NCBI GenBank assembly: GCA_029718625.1
Contig: CM056376.1
Span: 114,070,023-114,134,022, forward strand
From: Synaphobranchus kaupii
Lineage: Eukaryota > Chordata > Actinopteri > Anguilliformes > Synaphobranchidae
Length of the DNA stretch: 64,000 nt
Direction of reading: 5' to 3'
How positions within the stretch are numbered: the first letter of the stretch is position 1; the number at the start of each line of letters is the position of its first letter. The notes below the pieces were generated by a model that was not told the DNA's origin, searched no databases, and was given only the letters and a program-made list of their open reading frames with translations. Made by a program: the position numbers and the translations under genes. Positions 21,906 to 33,453 of this stretch are shown here, one piece after another.

Positions 21906-23975
21906 GACCACTTTTCAGAGATTCAGAGATTTGTACTCAACCCCAACATACCAACGTCATAAAAAACTTTAATTTCTGCCCCACTAAACAATGTAATATC
22001 AACCTCCATGATTGATGTTGATTAGACGTCTAGCCGACGTCAAAATTACTTCTGCGTGTTGGCTTATTTTTCACTGAATAAATAATGACAAATTAAATAT
22101 TTGTGTGTTATGAGTCACACGAGGTGAGATTTATCTTCTGTAAGGAAATAATGAGGACTAGATGAGCGTTAGTTACGTCCTAATATGCAAAACTATCTTT
22201 TTCACATCACGGTATTTCAGATCATTGAAATATCCAGACATCTAATATTAAAAGAACCTCAAGAACGACTATCAAAGTCAACAACAGAACCGTTTAGAGG
22301 AAATGGAAACACCGCATTTCCTGCACATTTGTACATCAGCAAATCATGCAGAAAATGTTTTATTTCCAATTTCGCTTTGGAAACAAAATCGTTTTGATGA
22401 AAATCCTGTAGTCCATTGTTCAGACTATTTTTTACCTTACTTCCCTGACACAAATATTCCCCGGTGTTGAATCTCTGGCTTTTGTCCGAGCGGCTGGAGG
22501 TAGAGAATTTACGCTTTGCCCTTCTGTCGCCAGCTTGCATGTCTTTACTCTTGACAACTTCTGGAATGAGAAAAAAAAGATTTAACGACAAAAGAGGGAT
22601 TCCTGAAGGATGGCGGGGAGAGGTTTGGAAAGCCGTGGGCGCAGGCCGTGAATCTGGTGAGGCGGGGTGCCGCTGCCTGAGGGTACCCCGGGGTTAAGGG
22701 CAGAGGGGGGGAGAAGGGGGGGGTAAACTGGGGAGTGAATTACGAGCAAAGCACTGGGATAACCGGTGAGGAATAACCTTTGCGCAGCTGCTGATAAGGC
22801 CACTCGATTAATGCCAAAAACAAGGCGCAAGCTTGACAAAGAGGTTGTCCTGGCTAGACCCCATAGCTGTGCTCCACATTATAAACATTAGATTGGTTAG
22901 ATCTTTGACCATAAACCCTGAATATAAACATAAATACAAAAAAATAAAAATATTAGAGCCAGTCTCTTTCATGGCGGCTACTTAAATAGCAGGCCACACA
23001 CTCAAAAGAATTCAGTTCAAACCTTATACCACATGGCATATCAGATGGTGAATATTGATGATTGATGTACGATAAAATTGATAGATATGAGACTATTAAC
23101 TTAACAAGCTCTTACCATTGACACAACCGAGAGCCCAGCTTTATTTACATATGATGTAATATATCCCACTTGGGGAGGTATATTGTTAGCTGGGAACGTT
23201 GTGAACATGTACTGAGTTACATACAAATCTATGGCTGTTCTGACGTTTCACAAGCTGCCACGAGTTCTCTAGCGTTGTCTCTGCTGTGATTCTCTTTGTA
23301 TGACATCCCACTGAGACCACAGTGGTCTCCAAAGGCTCCTCAGCCATGTTTTAATATTAACATCAGCATTGCAGCATGTGGTCTGGGAGGCTCAGGCAAA
23401 GGAAGGTGGCTTTACGTGGTCTGCACCGTCGAGAAGAACAAGCGACAGGCCGAATGCTCTATTATCAATGGCTCATAATGGAACAGGCAAATGTAGTGGA
23501 GTGTTATTACTCCGCATTAAAAAAAGCCAAACTATGCAGGAAATTGCATGTGTGTGATGTGATCCCCTAAACCCTAAAGCCAAGGCATTTGGATTATAGG
23601 ACTCAGGGTAAAATGAAATGAAGCCTTATCATAGTAATATGTTCTTGGGCAGCAGGGCAAAAGAGTAACTTCAGTATGAATCTTCAAAACAATATAAAAA
23701 AAAATAAAAAAAGCTGTACGTGAGATGAAATATTAATCCTTGGCCACTTTCATTCGCCCTTGATGAACCTGAAAAATATATCAGGACTGGGAAAAATTGA
23801 GAAAGAGCAATTGAATCGTGTAGTTATTTTTTTGCTTGCACCGGGAAAATTTATGTAATGCTTTTTTTGCAGCGATCTTGTCGGAAGGTTCAGAAAAGAC
23901 CTACTTGTGGCACTGGGCTTGTAACAACAGTTAATGTAACAATTTCTGGTTATTGTGGTTCAAGACACCACAACA
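21906..23975. other. mostly unique sequence; candidate conserved non-coding blocks
   Basis: No coding gene recognised. Two blocks, about 22440-22640 and 23285-23575, are of balanced composition, non-repetitive and rich in TAAT or ATGCA-type motifs, and could be conserved non-coding elements. This is inference from appearance only. Confidence 0.35.
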
Positions 23976-24748
23976 TGTCACGGTTTGGCAGTCCTTTGTT
24001 CCGTCTCTGTGGACGTTATTCTTTGGAGCCGTGAGCAGGCGTTCCGGCTTCACTTTTCCGCCGTCCGCCCCGTGTTTTTCCACCTCCCGGTGATTACCTG
24101 GCGCACCTGTTCCTCGTTTCCCCGTGGGCTTTTTAAGCACGCTGTTTCCGCCTTCCGGTGCTTGTGTGTCTTTGTTGCCACGTTCGCCAAGCCAGGTAAA
24201 GGTATAGCCGGGAGACTGAATTATTGTCTTTGACTATCACTCAGGAACTTCTTAGAGTTTAGGTTAGATTCCTTTCTTACTCTAGTTCCTGTTTCTTTTC
24301 TTTTCGTTCTCTAGTTATTTTGCCTCTTTGTTTTGTCTCTGGCTTGTGTCAGAGCTAGACGTTTGCTACCTGCTTATTTTCGCTCTGCTTATTTCTGCGA
24401 GTTCGCCCATTTAGTGGGTTGTTATTATTTTGGCTTACGCCGGGACTATGTTCCTTTGTTTTCGCATCTGCGAGTTATTCGAGTTGCGCCCAGAGCTATT
24501 GGGGTTGTTTTCTGTTTTCATTCCTTTACGGGATTATTATCCCTCTCAGTTAATCTCTCTACTCGAGTTTACGAGTATCGTCCTGTTTTTATAAACGACG
24601 TTTCATTTCGTGTGTTTGTACGGGAATTTTTTTTTGTCCCATTTTTTAAATTTTATTTCTCTTATCTAGTGGTTATTCACTTTCCGTGGATAATCTTTTT
24701 GAATGCTTTTCCGGTCGCGTCTGATCCTCCTACCCGACCCCCCTGACA
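23976..24748 (+). repeat. solo LTR of the same Ty3/Gypsy family as 3630-4377
   Basis: 773 bp, starting TGTCACGGTTTGGCAGTCC and ending CCCGACCCCCCTGACA. It is flanked by CAACA (23971-23975) and CAATA (24749-24753), a 5-bp target duplication with one change. No internal element sequence follows, so it arose by recombination between two LTRs. It is better preserved than the LTR at 3630. Confidence 0.88.
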
Positions 24749-24753
24749 CAATA

Positions 24754-25802
24754 TTGACTGTATTTAATGGACTCATACTCTAACATTATGGTTTTAACCA
24801 GTTTTCATCTCCTTTTGTCCAATATTCTTTTTTCTGACATTATGGTGTATTAATTGACCAGACGCCCATATCCAATGAAAGAGAGCAGAAATCCACACTG
24901 CAGAATTGGGATAAACAGTGACAAGCCTGGATTATTAAAGTGTTGTTATTGATATAGCCTGGCATGCCTCCAGATCCTCCCATGGCAATTGGGTCATTCC
25001 TTGTGATATCCTCATCTGCGGCATGATCTACTAGTTTTAGGCCTGACCTACAATTACTACATCCTGCTTATAGATATTTGGAAATATTAAATATCACTTA
25101 AGCCATAACTACTGCCCGTCAGGAAAGCCCCAGAATAAAGGCATTTGCACATGAAGTCCGATCATGTGTTTTTAAAAATATTTTTAATTTTTAATTTATT
25201 TTGGTGCCTTCTCTGAATAAAATTTCGCACTATAAAAAAAATGTAATATGGCGCAAACTGCTACATTTGGCTTTGTGATTATTATTCATTTGGCATTCAT
25301 TTAATGTTTTTGCTGAACTTAACTCATATACAACTAACTTTGCTCCAAAAATGGATTCAAACTTTGCGATTTTACATACGTTCGTATATCATGCAGTGTA
25401 TGGTCATTTAAAAACATGCAATTTACAACAAGATCTTTCCCCGGTGCTATACTGTATGTTCATGGAAGTAAAGCAAAACAAATCCTTTTCCCACTGCCTT
25501 ATTGTGATCGCGTGGGATGGTTGGATATTACACGCTGCACTTTAATAAACGTTAGGCTAGCCATTTGCAAACCCACCATGGTTATACCCCAGCTTCTAGC
25601 CTTTACCCTGATGATTTAGCATCAGACCTGTTACTTATGTAAGGCACTCTGGGTAAAGAAATTACTCAATATAATGTTTTTATATTTATCATGTTGCTTG
25701 TCATACGTCTTCTTGTGCTGAAACACAAATACGACCAGTTGGTCTGCCATTGTTCAGAAACACACACATGATAAAGGTGAATCTGATTGGTTAATGGCCT
25801 AT
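24754..25802. other. unique AT-rich sequence, nothing recognised
   Basis: No gene or known repeat recognised. Confidence 0.5.
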
Positions 25803-26331
25803 TTTGCCATACAAAATAATAACTTTATTTTTCCCAAGGGGAACCTCATGTGTAGTAGCGAGCATACAAGTAAATAAACACTTTACATAAATTACAGTGA
25901 AATATAGTTACAGAAGTTGCATTTAGAGATCCCTACATTACATTACTAGTACTAAAAAATTTGAAATGACAAATTCTATTAAGGAAATTCTCGTAAGACC
26001 TTACCTACATTAATTGCATACAACTAAAACACTGAACACTAAAATGCATATCCAGACTACGCTAAATCAGAAAGTTAAATTAAACATTAAAATGAAGGTG
26101 CGTTGTGTCATTGAGGTGAACAGATGCTGGCACAAAGCTGTGGAGTGCTCTCTTTGTTTTAAAGGAAAGGGAACTCAGTCTTATTCTTGATGTAGAGATC
26201 TCAAACAGATGATTCAGGGGATGTGAGAGAAGTTATATTTTATTATATTTTATATAATAATTAATATAATATAATATAATATAATTATATTTTATAGCAT
26301 TATATTTTCTCCTTTATTGACTGTCCGCTCC

Positions 26332-26930
26332 TCATAAAGTTGCTTCATGGATCTTTGATTCTATGATCATACGACTCAGTAACGTCACTCTCTCCAGCTT
26401 AGTTTGTCTGATGTTATTTAGAGAGTGGAACCAAGCTGTAAGGCTGAAGGTCGGCACTGATCCAGTGCAGCAGGTGAAAAATGCTTGCAGTACTGACTGA
26501 CTGACATTCAATTTCCCGAGTTTGCGGAGGAAGAACAGTCTTGATCGACATTTGGCATGCACTCAATGACAGTTGGCTCCGAAAGTCCGTTTGTCGTCTA
26601 TAATGTTGCTGAGATACTTAAACATCTCAACTCTTTCTATTGTTTTTGCTCCGATGGTACGGTGTCTCAGGGGGGACAATGTTCTTTTGAAGCCCATGAC
26701 CATGTCCTTTGTCTTTTCTGTGTTCAAGTCTACAAAATTTTACATCACACCATTGTTGGTTCTTGGTTGACAGTCGTTTGGAGTACTTCTTCAGCATTGT
26801 AGGTGTCCACAATCACCGTGTCATAATACTTGTACATAAGAAAGGTCATCTTAGGGCCTCTGACAGTCATCTGTGTGAAGTGTATATTACACAGAAGAGA
26901 CTAAAGAGGTGTGTGGTGAGGCAGTGGAGA
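26332..26930 (-). pseudogene. LINE RT C-terminal region, broken
   Basis: The longest open piece is 26332-26562 (76 codons). It contains the C-terminal RT-adjacent block of Rex1/CR1-like LINEs (SRLFFLRKLGKLNVSQSVLQ, then LNNIRQTKLERV). Upstream on the minus strand, other frames carry VFKYLSNIIDD-like and TEKTKDMVMGFKRT-like stretches, so several frameshifts and stops separate the parts. It is a decayed piece of the RT, not functional. Confidence 0.75.
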
Positions 26931-27192
26931 TAGTTCTGACGGTACTTCATTGGCCTTTGTATTAAACTCACTGAGGTCTTTCTGTCAAGAAGAACATTAC
27001 CCATAACAGGACCAGAGGGTTAATATGCCTGTTCAGTCATTACTCAACCATTACATTTGACTGATTTGTGTTGAATGTACTAGAGAAATCTACCAGTCTG
27101 GTCTATGATTTTGGTATCTTCATATGGGATTAGACCGGATGAAGCCTGTTAGAAGATCATCATTCACTCCCCTATTCCATTGATAAGATTGA

Positions 27193-27486
27193 ACATAATC
27201 TTTATTGACCCCGTGGGGTAATTTGTCCTCTGCATTTGACCCATTCTAACTACTTAGGAGCAGTGGGCAGCCACAGTGCAGCGCCCGGGGACCAACTCCA
27301 GTTCTGAGGCCAGTGCCTTGGTCAAGGGCAATGGCAGGAGTTTACCTAGCCTGACATACATGTCTTTGGTGTGGGAGGAAACCGGAGTGCCCGCAGGAAA
27401 CCCACGCGGACACGGGGAGAACACGCAAACTCCACACAGAGAGGACCCAGCCCGGGACTCCAGAACCTCTTTATAGGAAAACTGTA
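27193..27486. repeat. dispersed non-autonomous repeat inserted in the LINE
   Basis: Starts CTTTATTGACCCCGTGGGGT and includes AGTGCCTTGGTCAAGG, GGAGGAAACCGGAGTGCCCG and CGGACACGGGGAGAACACGC. A second copy is at 60352-60545. Its CACGGGGAGAACACGCAAAC segment is the likely source of the 30-bp minisatellite at 7840-8510. Confidence 0.75.
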
Positions 27487-27641
27487 ACGGCTCTGCTCTG
27501 CACACAGTTAGATCTGTGAAAGCAACCGGTGCTCAATACACTGGTGGAAAGTCAATGGGATCCTTTGGGTTAGTCTTCTTTGGCACGGGGGATATAGTAG
27601 ATGACTTCTATATGGTTGGTACTGTGTGTGTCTTGAGCCAG

Positions 27642-28083
27642 CGATTGGACAGATCACAGAAGAAAGGAGACAGTTGATTATGACAGGATTGCAGTACATG
27701 ATTGTGATTGGACAGATCACAGAAGAAAGGAGACAGTTGATTATGACGGGATTGCAGTACATGATTGTGATTGGACAGATCACAGAAGAAAGGAGACAGT
27801 TGATTATGACAAGATTGCAGTACATGATTGTGATTGGACAGATCACAGAAGAAAGGAGACAGTTGATTATGACGGGATTGCAGTACATGATTGTGATTGG
27901 ACAGATCACAGAAGAAAGGAGACAGTTGATTATGACAAGATTGCAGTACATGATTGTGATTGGACAGATCACAGAAGAAAGGAGACAGTTGATTATGACG
28001 GGATTGCAGTACATGATTGTGATTGGACAGATCACAGAAGAAAGGAGACAGTTGATTATGACAAGATTGCAGTACATGATTGC
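27642..28083 (-). repeat. 63-bp tandem repeat, 7 copies, within LINE RT sequence
   Basis: The unit starts GATTGGACAGATCACAGAAG on the plus strand. On the minus strand each copy encodes 21 residues, including LQSCHNQLSPFFCDLSN, the segment that follows KAAGPD in Rex1/CR1-like RTs. After the first copy (ACAGG) the copies alternate between ACGGG and ACAAG variants, giving a 126-bp dimer. Because 63 is a multiple of three, several frames stay open, but the product is not a real gene. Confidence 0.93.
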
Positions 28084-28130
28084 CTATGTTGTCTGGACCA
28101 GCTGCTTTGTTCAATTTTCATAACCCTACG

Positions 28131-28949
28131 AGCATCAGCCACCTGTATCCAGGTATTGCTGCTCTCCTCAGTTAACGAGACTTCTGATGTTATGTCATCC
28201 CATGAAAAATAAGGCAAAAAATGTATTTGCCAGTAACTATAGGATATGGATTCAAATTATTTTCATAACGTGAAAAAAAGATTACAAAAAACTGAAGACT
28301 CCATCATTTACCCCACAATTTACCCTCTCATTGTTAACCGAAATTCCGTGTTCCGAATGATGCGTCTCCATGGACACTGGAAATGCACTGCGTTTATGAC
28401 ATCATCACAGAGCAATGAAAGCAGCTTCGAGTGGAAGTGTGCTGTTACCGTTCAAGATGAACATTAGCTGGAGTCATTATCCCACAGGGAAATATACATA
28501 AAGCAAATCACTGTGAAATAATATCATTAGATCATGTGAACCTCTGACATTGCCAGTAATAATCTGCATATTAAATTATTTTCAGAACAAAATGCAATCG
28601 AAAATCTCCCAGTAGCAATAAAAAGTCCAGCAATAAACCACCTGTCAAAAAATTTATTTTTGAACAACGGAGAAATTAACTACTAGAGCAAATGGGATCG
28701 ATTCATAATTATAATGTTTAAAGTGTTTATATATTACATATTTATTTTTGGAAAAATCCCAGCTATTGAAACTGCTATTTGGCTGAAAACGGAAGCTTTC
28801 CCACCTCCTCTTAAGTGGATCAGATCAGTAATATAGTTCCATTCAGCAGTGAGGTGACAGAACAGTAGTCTGCACCTTTCTGAGCAGGTCCTCAGAACTC
28901 TTCTTCCTTTCATCTAAATCAGATAAAATCTGATCACAATGAGAGCAGG
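28131..28949. other. unique sequence; possible conserved block
   Basis: No gene recognised. 28290-28480 is non-repetitive and contains GTCTCCATGGACAC, a near-palindrome. Conservation is untested. Confidence 0.35.
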
Positions 28950-29599
28950 AACAGAGGGAGAATAGCACAGAGAGATTATAGTGTGTAACAGAGGGAGAAT
29001 CGCACAGAGAGATTATAGTGTGTAACAGAGGGAGAATAGCACAGAGAGATTATAGTGTGTAACAGAGGGAGAATAGCACAGAGAGATTATAGTGTGTAAC
29101 AGAGGGAGAATAGCACAGAGAGATTATAGTGTGTAACAGAGGGAGAATAGCACAGGGAGATTATAGTGTGTAACAGAGGGAGAGTAGCACAGAGAGATTA
29201 TAGTGTGTAACAGAGGGAGAATAGCACAGAGAGATTATAGTGTGTAACAGAGGGAGAGTAGCACAGAGAGATTATAGTGTGTAACAGAGGGAGAATAGCA
29301 CAGAGAGATTATAGTGTGTAACAGAGGGAGAATAGCACAGATAGATTATAGTGTGTAACAGAGGGAGAGTAGCACAGAGAGATTATAGTGTGTAACAGAG
29401 GGAGAATAGCACAGAGAGATTATAGTGTGTAACAGAGGGAGAGTAGCACAGAGAGATTATAGTGTGTAACAGAGGGAGAATAGCACAGAGAGATTATAGT
29501 GTGTAACAGAGGGAGAATAGCACAGAGAGATTATAGTGTGTAACAGAGGGAGAATAGCACAGAGAGATTATAGTGTGTAACAGAGGGAGAGTAGCACAG
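28950..29599. repeat. 35-bp minisatellite, about 18.5 copies
   Basis: The unit is AGAGATTATAGTGTGTAACA plus GAGGGAGAATAGCAC. Variants are GAGTAGC, CGCAC and a single GATAGATT. Confidence 0.97.
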
Positions 29600-29689
29600 T
29601 TTCTAAATGAACCAACTATCCAATCAGAAAAAAACAGAGAACTCACTGATGTTAGGTGGGAGTGAAAAATTCAGCAACAGCTGAAACTG

Positions 29690-30700
29690 GATGAGAAATC
29701 ACAATAGACAAAGAGGACTATTTCAGTACACCACACTGCCACACGGAGCCTCATCAGTCACTGGCGTCTATCAGCACACTATGGGTCAAAGTCATATCGC
29801 AGGTTGTAGTGAAGGTGACGCCGTGCTTGAGTGGACGCTGCACACGTGTAGAACATGGGGGCATTGCGGATGAGACTGGAGACGGCAAGCCCGCATCTCT
29901 GCGGAGACTGCGGCGACAGAGGCTACTCGTGCCCCCAGGCGTGGTGCACTTACCCAGTGAACAACAGTCGTCCACGGACGGCTAAATTGCGTTGGAAGCA
30001 CGTCTTGGGCGCCTTTTCAGCGGCTTTTCAACAACATTTTGCGCACTGGGTAGGGTGTAATTTACTAAGACCTTTAGCATGTGCAAAAACGTTTAGCACA
30101 CGCAAAACTAATAACACGACCACTGATTGGTGAAAAACAAACACCGTGACCAATCATTGTTCATGTTATTGGTTTTGCACATGCTACAGGTCTTAGTAAA
30201 TCAAGCCCTCAGTGTATGGGCTTGACCACGATAGAATCCGCCCTGTTGCAGGCAAGGCTTTCACAGTGCTAGAGCTGCTTGCTTCACACACTCCTGAGCA
30301 GAGGGACAGTTGGGAAATGGAGTACACATCAGGTCCAGGCATTTGAATAAGCCATTGCATGCCTCCAGTGAGAACAGCTGTTAGTCCATTTTCAATCATC
30401 CAGAGCCACTGTACCTGTCCCACAATGCACCATCTTACGCACTTGGGGCAGTGTTGGCACACCGGTGTCCAGATGGCCCAGAGAGGCCCAGAGGTTTCAT
30501 GGCTCTCCCCATGCTCAGGTGGAGAAGGAGGTGCTGTCCATCGTATTGAGCCTGGAGAGGTTTCACCAGTATGGAGATCTAGAAGCCCTTCACCATTGTT
30601 GCTGATCACAATCTGTTCCCAGGGCTGCTCGATCACAACCCAGAAGAACTATCTCAAATTACCGTGGTCAGATCCAGAGGTCTTAAGAGGTTTGTGTCCT
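29690..30700 (+). pseudogene. Ty3/Gypsy pol remnant (RT and RNase H fragments)
   Basis: At 29709-29780 a frame reads RGLFQYTTLPHGASS, the diagnostic Gypsy RT block (consensus G-F-Y-LPFG-S). At about 30520-30570 another frame reads VEKEVLSIVLSLERFHQY, followed by TIVADHNLFPGLL-like sequence around 30590-30625. These correspond to the Gypsy RNase H region with its E-K-E and V-T-D-H motifs. Stops and frameshifts separate the pieces. The catalytic RT aspartates are not recognisable. A MITE (30053-30208) interrupts it. No LTR is adjacent, and the lineage may differ from the gag copy at 4393. It is a very old, inactive copy. Confidence 0.65.
30053..30208. mobile_element. MITE, PIF/Harbinger-like ends
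   Basis: The left end GGGTGTAATTTACTAAGACC and the right end GGTCTTAGTAAATCAAGCCC are imperfect inverted repeats extending to about 37 bp (TTTAGCATGTGCAAAA / TTTTGCACATGCTA). It has about 156 bp and no coding sequence. Superfamily assignment is inference from the terminus. Confidence 0.75.
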
Positions 30701-30709
30701 GGAATTTAT

Positions 30710-30895
30710 TAGCAACTAATCTGAATTTCATGTACTAAATGAACCTTTACAGATTAACATTTATTTACATTGTTACATATTATTACATTTATTTAAATTA
30801 ATCTCACTGTACAGTAAGGGCTCTACAATGGATCTATAAAGTAAAAAAAGACCTTGTTGCTTTAATTATATGTGATGGAGGAGATCAGAGGTGAT
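30710..30895. other. short unique sequence
   Basis: AT-rich (TTATTACATTTATTT); nothing recognised. Confidence 0.4.
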
Positions 30896-31150
30896 CCTCT
30901 AGTACACACTCCCACAGCCACAAGATGAGTACGCTTCCTCTAGTACACACTCCCACAGCCACAAGATGAGTACGCTTCCTCTAGTACACACTCCCACAGC
31001 CACAAGATGAGTACGCTTCCTCTAGTACACACTCCCACAGCCACAAGATGTGCACGCTTCCTCTAGCACACACTCCCACAGCCACAAGATGAGTACGCTT
31101 CTTCTAGCACACACTCCCACAGCCACAAGATGAGTACGCTTCCTCTAGCA
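30896..31150. repeat. 41-bp minisatellite, left part
   Basis: The unit is CCTCTAGTACACACTCCCAC plus AGCCACAAGATGAGTACGCTT, about six copies. Some copies have CTAGCAC or TGTGCACG. It is split by the hAT insertion at 31151. Confidence 0.95.
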
Positions 31151-31844
31151 CAGTGGTTCTCAACCCTGGTCCTGGGGACCCCCTGTGTATGCTGGTTTTC
31201 GTTCCAACCACAATTGCAATACCAGAATTTTAACAAGCTGTTATTTTTTCTTAATTAGGTGTTTTTATTGTATAGAGAGAACACTTTGAACATGCTTTGA
31301 AGAAAAAAATCCCATGTTCGTTATGCTTATTGTGTTATATTGCAAACAATTACAAAGAAGAGGTAAGAACTCAGGTGAATAGGCTCCTAATTAGGTAATT
31401 GAACACAAGTTTAAGTTCCTTCATAATTTTTTCCTTAAACTTGTTAACACAATGCAGGTTTGGCTCGTTATCATTTGCTTTGTCTTTGAATTCTTCATTA
31501 TTTACCAAACGGTTAGTTTTAGTGGCCATGTGTCCACAATTTCACCAATTATGAGCCAATTGATTCACCTCAGTCTTTAATTTGATCAGTTAAAACATTC
31601 ATTTTTTACCTCCTTTTAATTGTTTACAATACAGCACAATGTGAATATTGGACTTTTATTCTTCATGGCATGCATAGCTATTACTAACATAATGTGGCTT
31701 AAGAATGTAAATAATCCCTCTAAACATTAAAAACACCTAATTAAGAAAAATTAACAGCTTGTTAAAATTCAAGTATTGCAATTGTGGTTGAAACGAAAAC
31801 CAGCATACACAGGGGGTCCCCAGGACCAGGGTTGAGAACCACTG
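31151..31844. mobile_element. non-autonomous hAT with about 110-bp TIRs
   Basis: The ends are CAGTGGTTCTCAACCCTGGT and its near-exact reverse complement at the right. The inverted repeat continues through GGACCCCCTGTGTATGCTGG and the AAATTAAC region to about 110 bp. Perfect 8-bp target duplications CTCTAGCA flank it (31143-31150 and 31845-31852). There is no transposase. A second copy of its interior is at 33002-33272. Confidence 0.96.
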
Positions 31845-31915
31845 CTCTAGCACACACTCCCACAGCCACAAGATGTGCACGCTTCCTCTAGCACACACTC
31901 CCACAGCCACAAGAT
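31845..31915. repeat. 41-bp minisatellite, right part
   Basis: About 1.7 units of the same repeat, after the hAT target duplication. Confidence 0.93.
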
Positions 31916-32273
31916 CTTTTTTGGAGTTTTTTTTTTTTTTTTTGTCAGACTAATGGAACTGAGATTGAACCCCTGCACTGCAACTGCACTAGGATTGTGG
32001 ATTTGAAAATCAGCTTACTGGTAACCAGCTTAGCTGACCACTTATAGAGGGGGAAGAGCCGAACTGAAGGTAGGCTCCAAAATAGAGCTATAGGCCTTAC
32101 TTTTTTGGAATGGCTTTTTTTTTTTTTTTTTTTTTGCACTTTTTGTGGACCCCAATCCAGAGTGCACTTTTTTCTACCTTATCCATGTTTGTTTTCGTTT
32201 GTAGTTCAGTGTTTTTTTGCACATCTTTGGCGTACCTGTGCCTCGCCCTTGGGCCTGCCACAGGCAACGACCA
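31916..32273. other. unique sequence with two poly-T tracts
   Basis: T tracts at about 31924-31942 and 32117-32135. No gene recognised. Confidence 0.5.
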
Positions 32274-32416
32274 GGGGGGTATTTCACACTGGATAACCAG
32301 TAAAACCAGAAGAGTTATTTTTGCTTCAGTCCATGTTCCATATTTGGGTGAGTTCCGGGTTTTATTCAGTGCCGTTATCCAGCTAGCTCAGTAATCTTGC
32401 TTTGTGAAATGCCCCC
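32274..32416. mobile_element. MITE with GGGGTAT-type palindromic ends
   Basis: The left GGGGGGTATTTCACACTGGA and the right TTTGTGAAATGCCCCC are inverted. The interior (CAGTCCATGTTCC, GTTATCCAGCTAGCTCAGTA) matches the MITE at 35857-36025. Confidence 0.8.
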
Positions 32417-33001
32417 TCCTGGCTGGTAATGGGGTATCTCTAGGAGCAAGATCCCTTCACCCCATTTTGGTGATTATTTGAGTTCATCAAAAAGTTTTTG
32501 AGTGGGCAACTTTTTCTCACAAATCCCCGAATTAAACCCTTATTCAGTGGATTCAGGAGCACACTCATCCGACAGTTTCAGGAAGTAAACCGGAAGTAAA
32601 AACTACAACTTGTAGTACAAGAGCGGGACATATTACAAACTACTTCCTCACTAGTTTGGAAAGAGTTTTTGCAGGATTTCTTTCGCACACTGCTTGCAAA
32701 GTGAGGGGAGAGGGTACATGGTAAACAGGGGTGCAGTGGACCAAGCACAGGGGGCAGGGGACGGGGATCATATTCAGTCATGGCCAGAGTGTTTGGGGAG
32801 ATTATATTCTGATAAAAGGCCGAAGCAAAAGAAATGAATATTAATATGCAGATAAAATGTTTAGTTTGAAGGGAATTTTGTGTTTGAACTCAAATTGGAG
32901 GAACACTGTTTTGTTGTCTTTGCTCTGCTTTAATTATGTGCTTTTCATGTTTAGAGGGGTTATTTGCTACAGTACGATACCAGAAATAATAAGTATCTAC
33001 T
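32417..33001. other. unique sequence, nothing recognised
   Basis: No gene or known repeat recognised. Confidence 0.45.
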
Positions 33002-33272
33002 AATTGTGCTATATTGCCAACAATTACATAAAAAGAGGTCACAAAAAAAGGCTGGGGTGAATCAATCGGCTCCAAATTAGGTTGTTGAGCACAATTTCTT
33101 TCATATTTTTCCCCTTAAACTTAACACAATGCAGGCTTGGCTTGTCATTTGTGTTGTGTTTGAATTCATCATCATCTACCTAATGGTTAGTTTCCGTGGC
33201 CATGTGTCCACACTTTCACCATTCGGGCCTATTGATTCATCTCTGTCTTTAATTTGATCAGTTATACATCTT
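33002..33272. mobile_element. hAT interior fragment (same family as 31151-31844)
   Basis: Matches about 31330-31600: TGTGCTATATTGCCAACAAT, ACACAATGCAGGCTTGGCT, GGCCATGTGTCCACACTTTC and TCTTTAATTTGATCAGTTA. No termini are present. Confidence 0.8.
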
Positions 33273-33453
33273 ATAGTGATTATTTACAATGATAAGAATA
33301 CATATAAATTTTTGCATCATGCTGGTTCTTCTTTCCTTAAGTGCAGTGATTTAAGAGGATATTGTGGCACACAAACCCAACTTGGTCGTTTGTGCTGTTA
33401 TGATATTCACTGATCTTTTCAAAGCATTTAGCCTACATTTAAAAATATATATA

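Larger units (their letters stand above)
25803..28130 (-). mobile_element. Rex1/CR1-like LINE remnant, minus strand
   Basis: Read on the minus strand from 28130 downwards: RT start with KAAGPDN (about 28108-28085), an amplified RT segment, then a KTHTVPTI/SPVPKK-like stretch (about 27640-27570), an unrelated dispersed repeat (27193-27486), then SLLCNIHFTQMT and YYDTVIVDTYNAEEVL-like RT pieces (about 26910-26780). Next comes the end of the RT with FKYLSNIIDD and the C-terminal CRSRLFFLRKLGKLNVSQSV block (26560-26332). Below 26330 lies the 3' UTR (TTTATTTTTCCCAAGGGGAA at 25822). Frames are broken repeatedly. Rex1/CR1-like assignment rests on these RT motifs. Confidence 0.75.

Noticed and set aside
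29754..30636. Minus-strand frames opposite the Gypsy pol remnant
   Set aside because: The plus strand carries the RT and RNase H motifs, so these are shadows.
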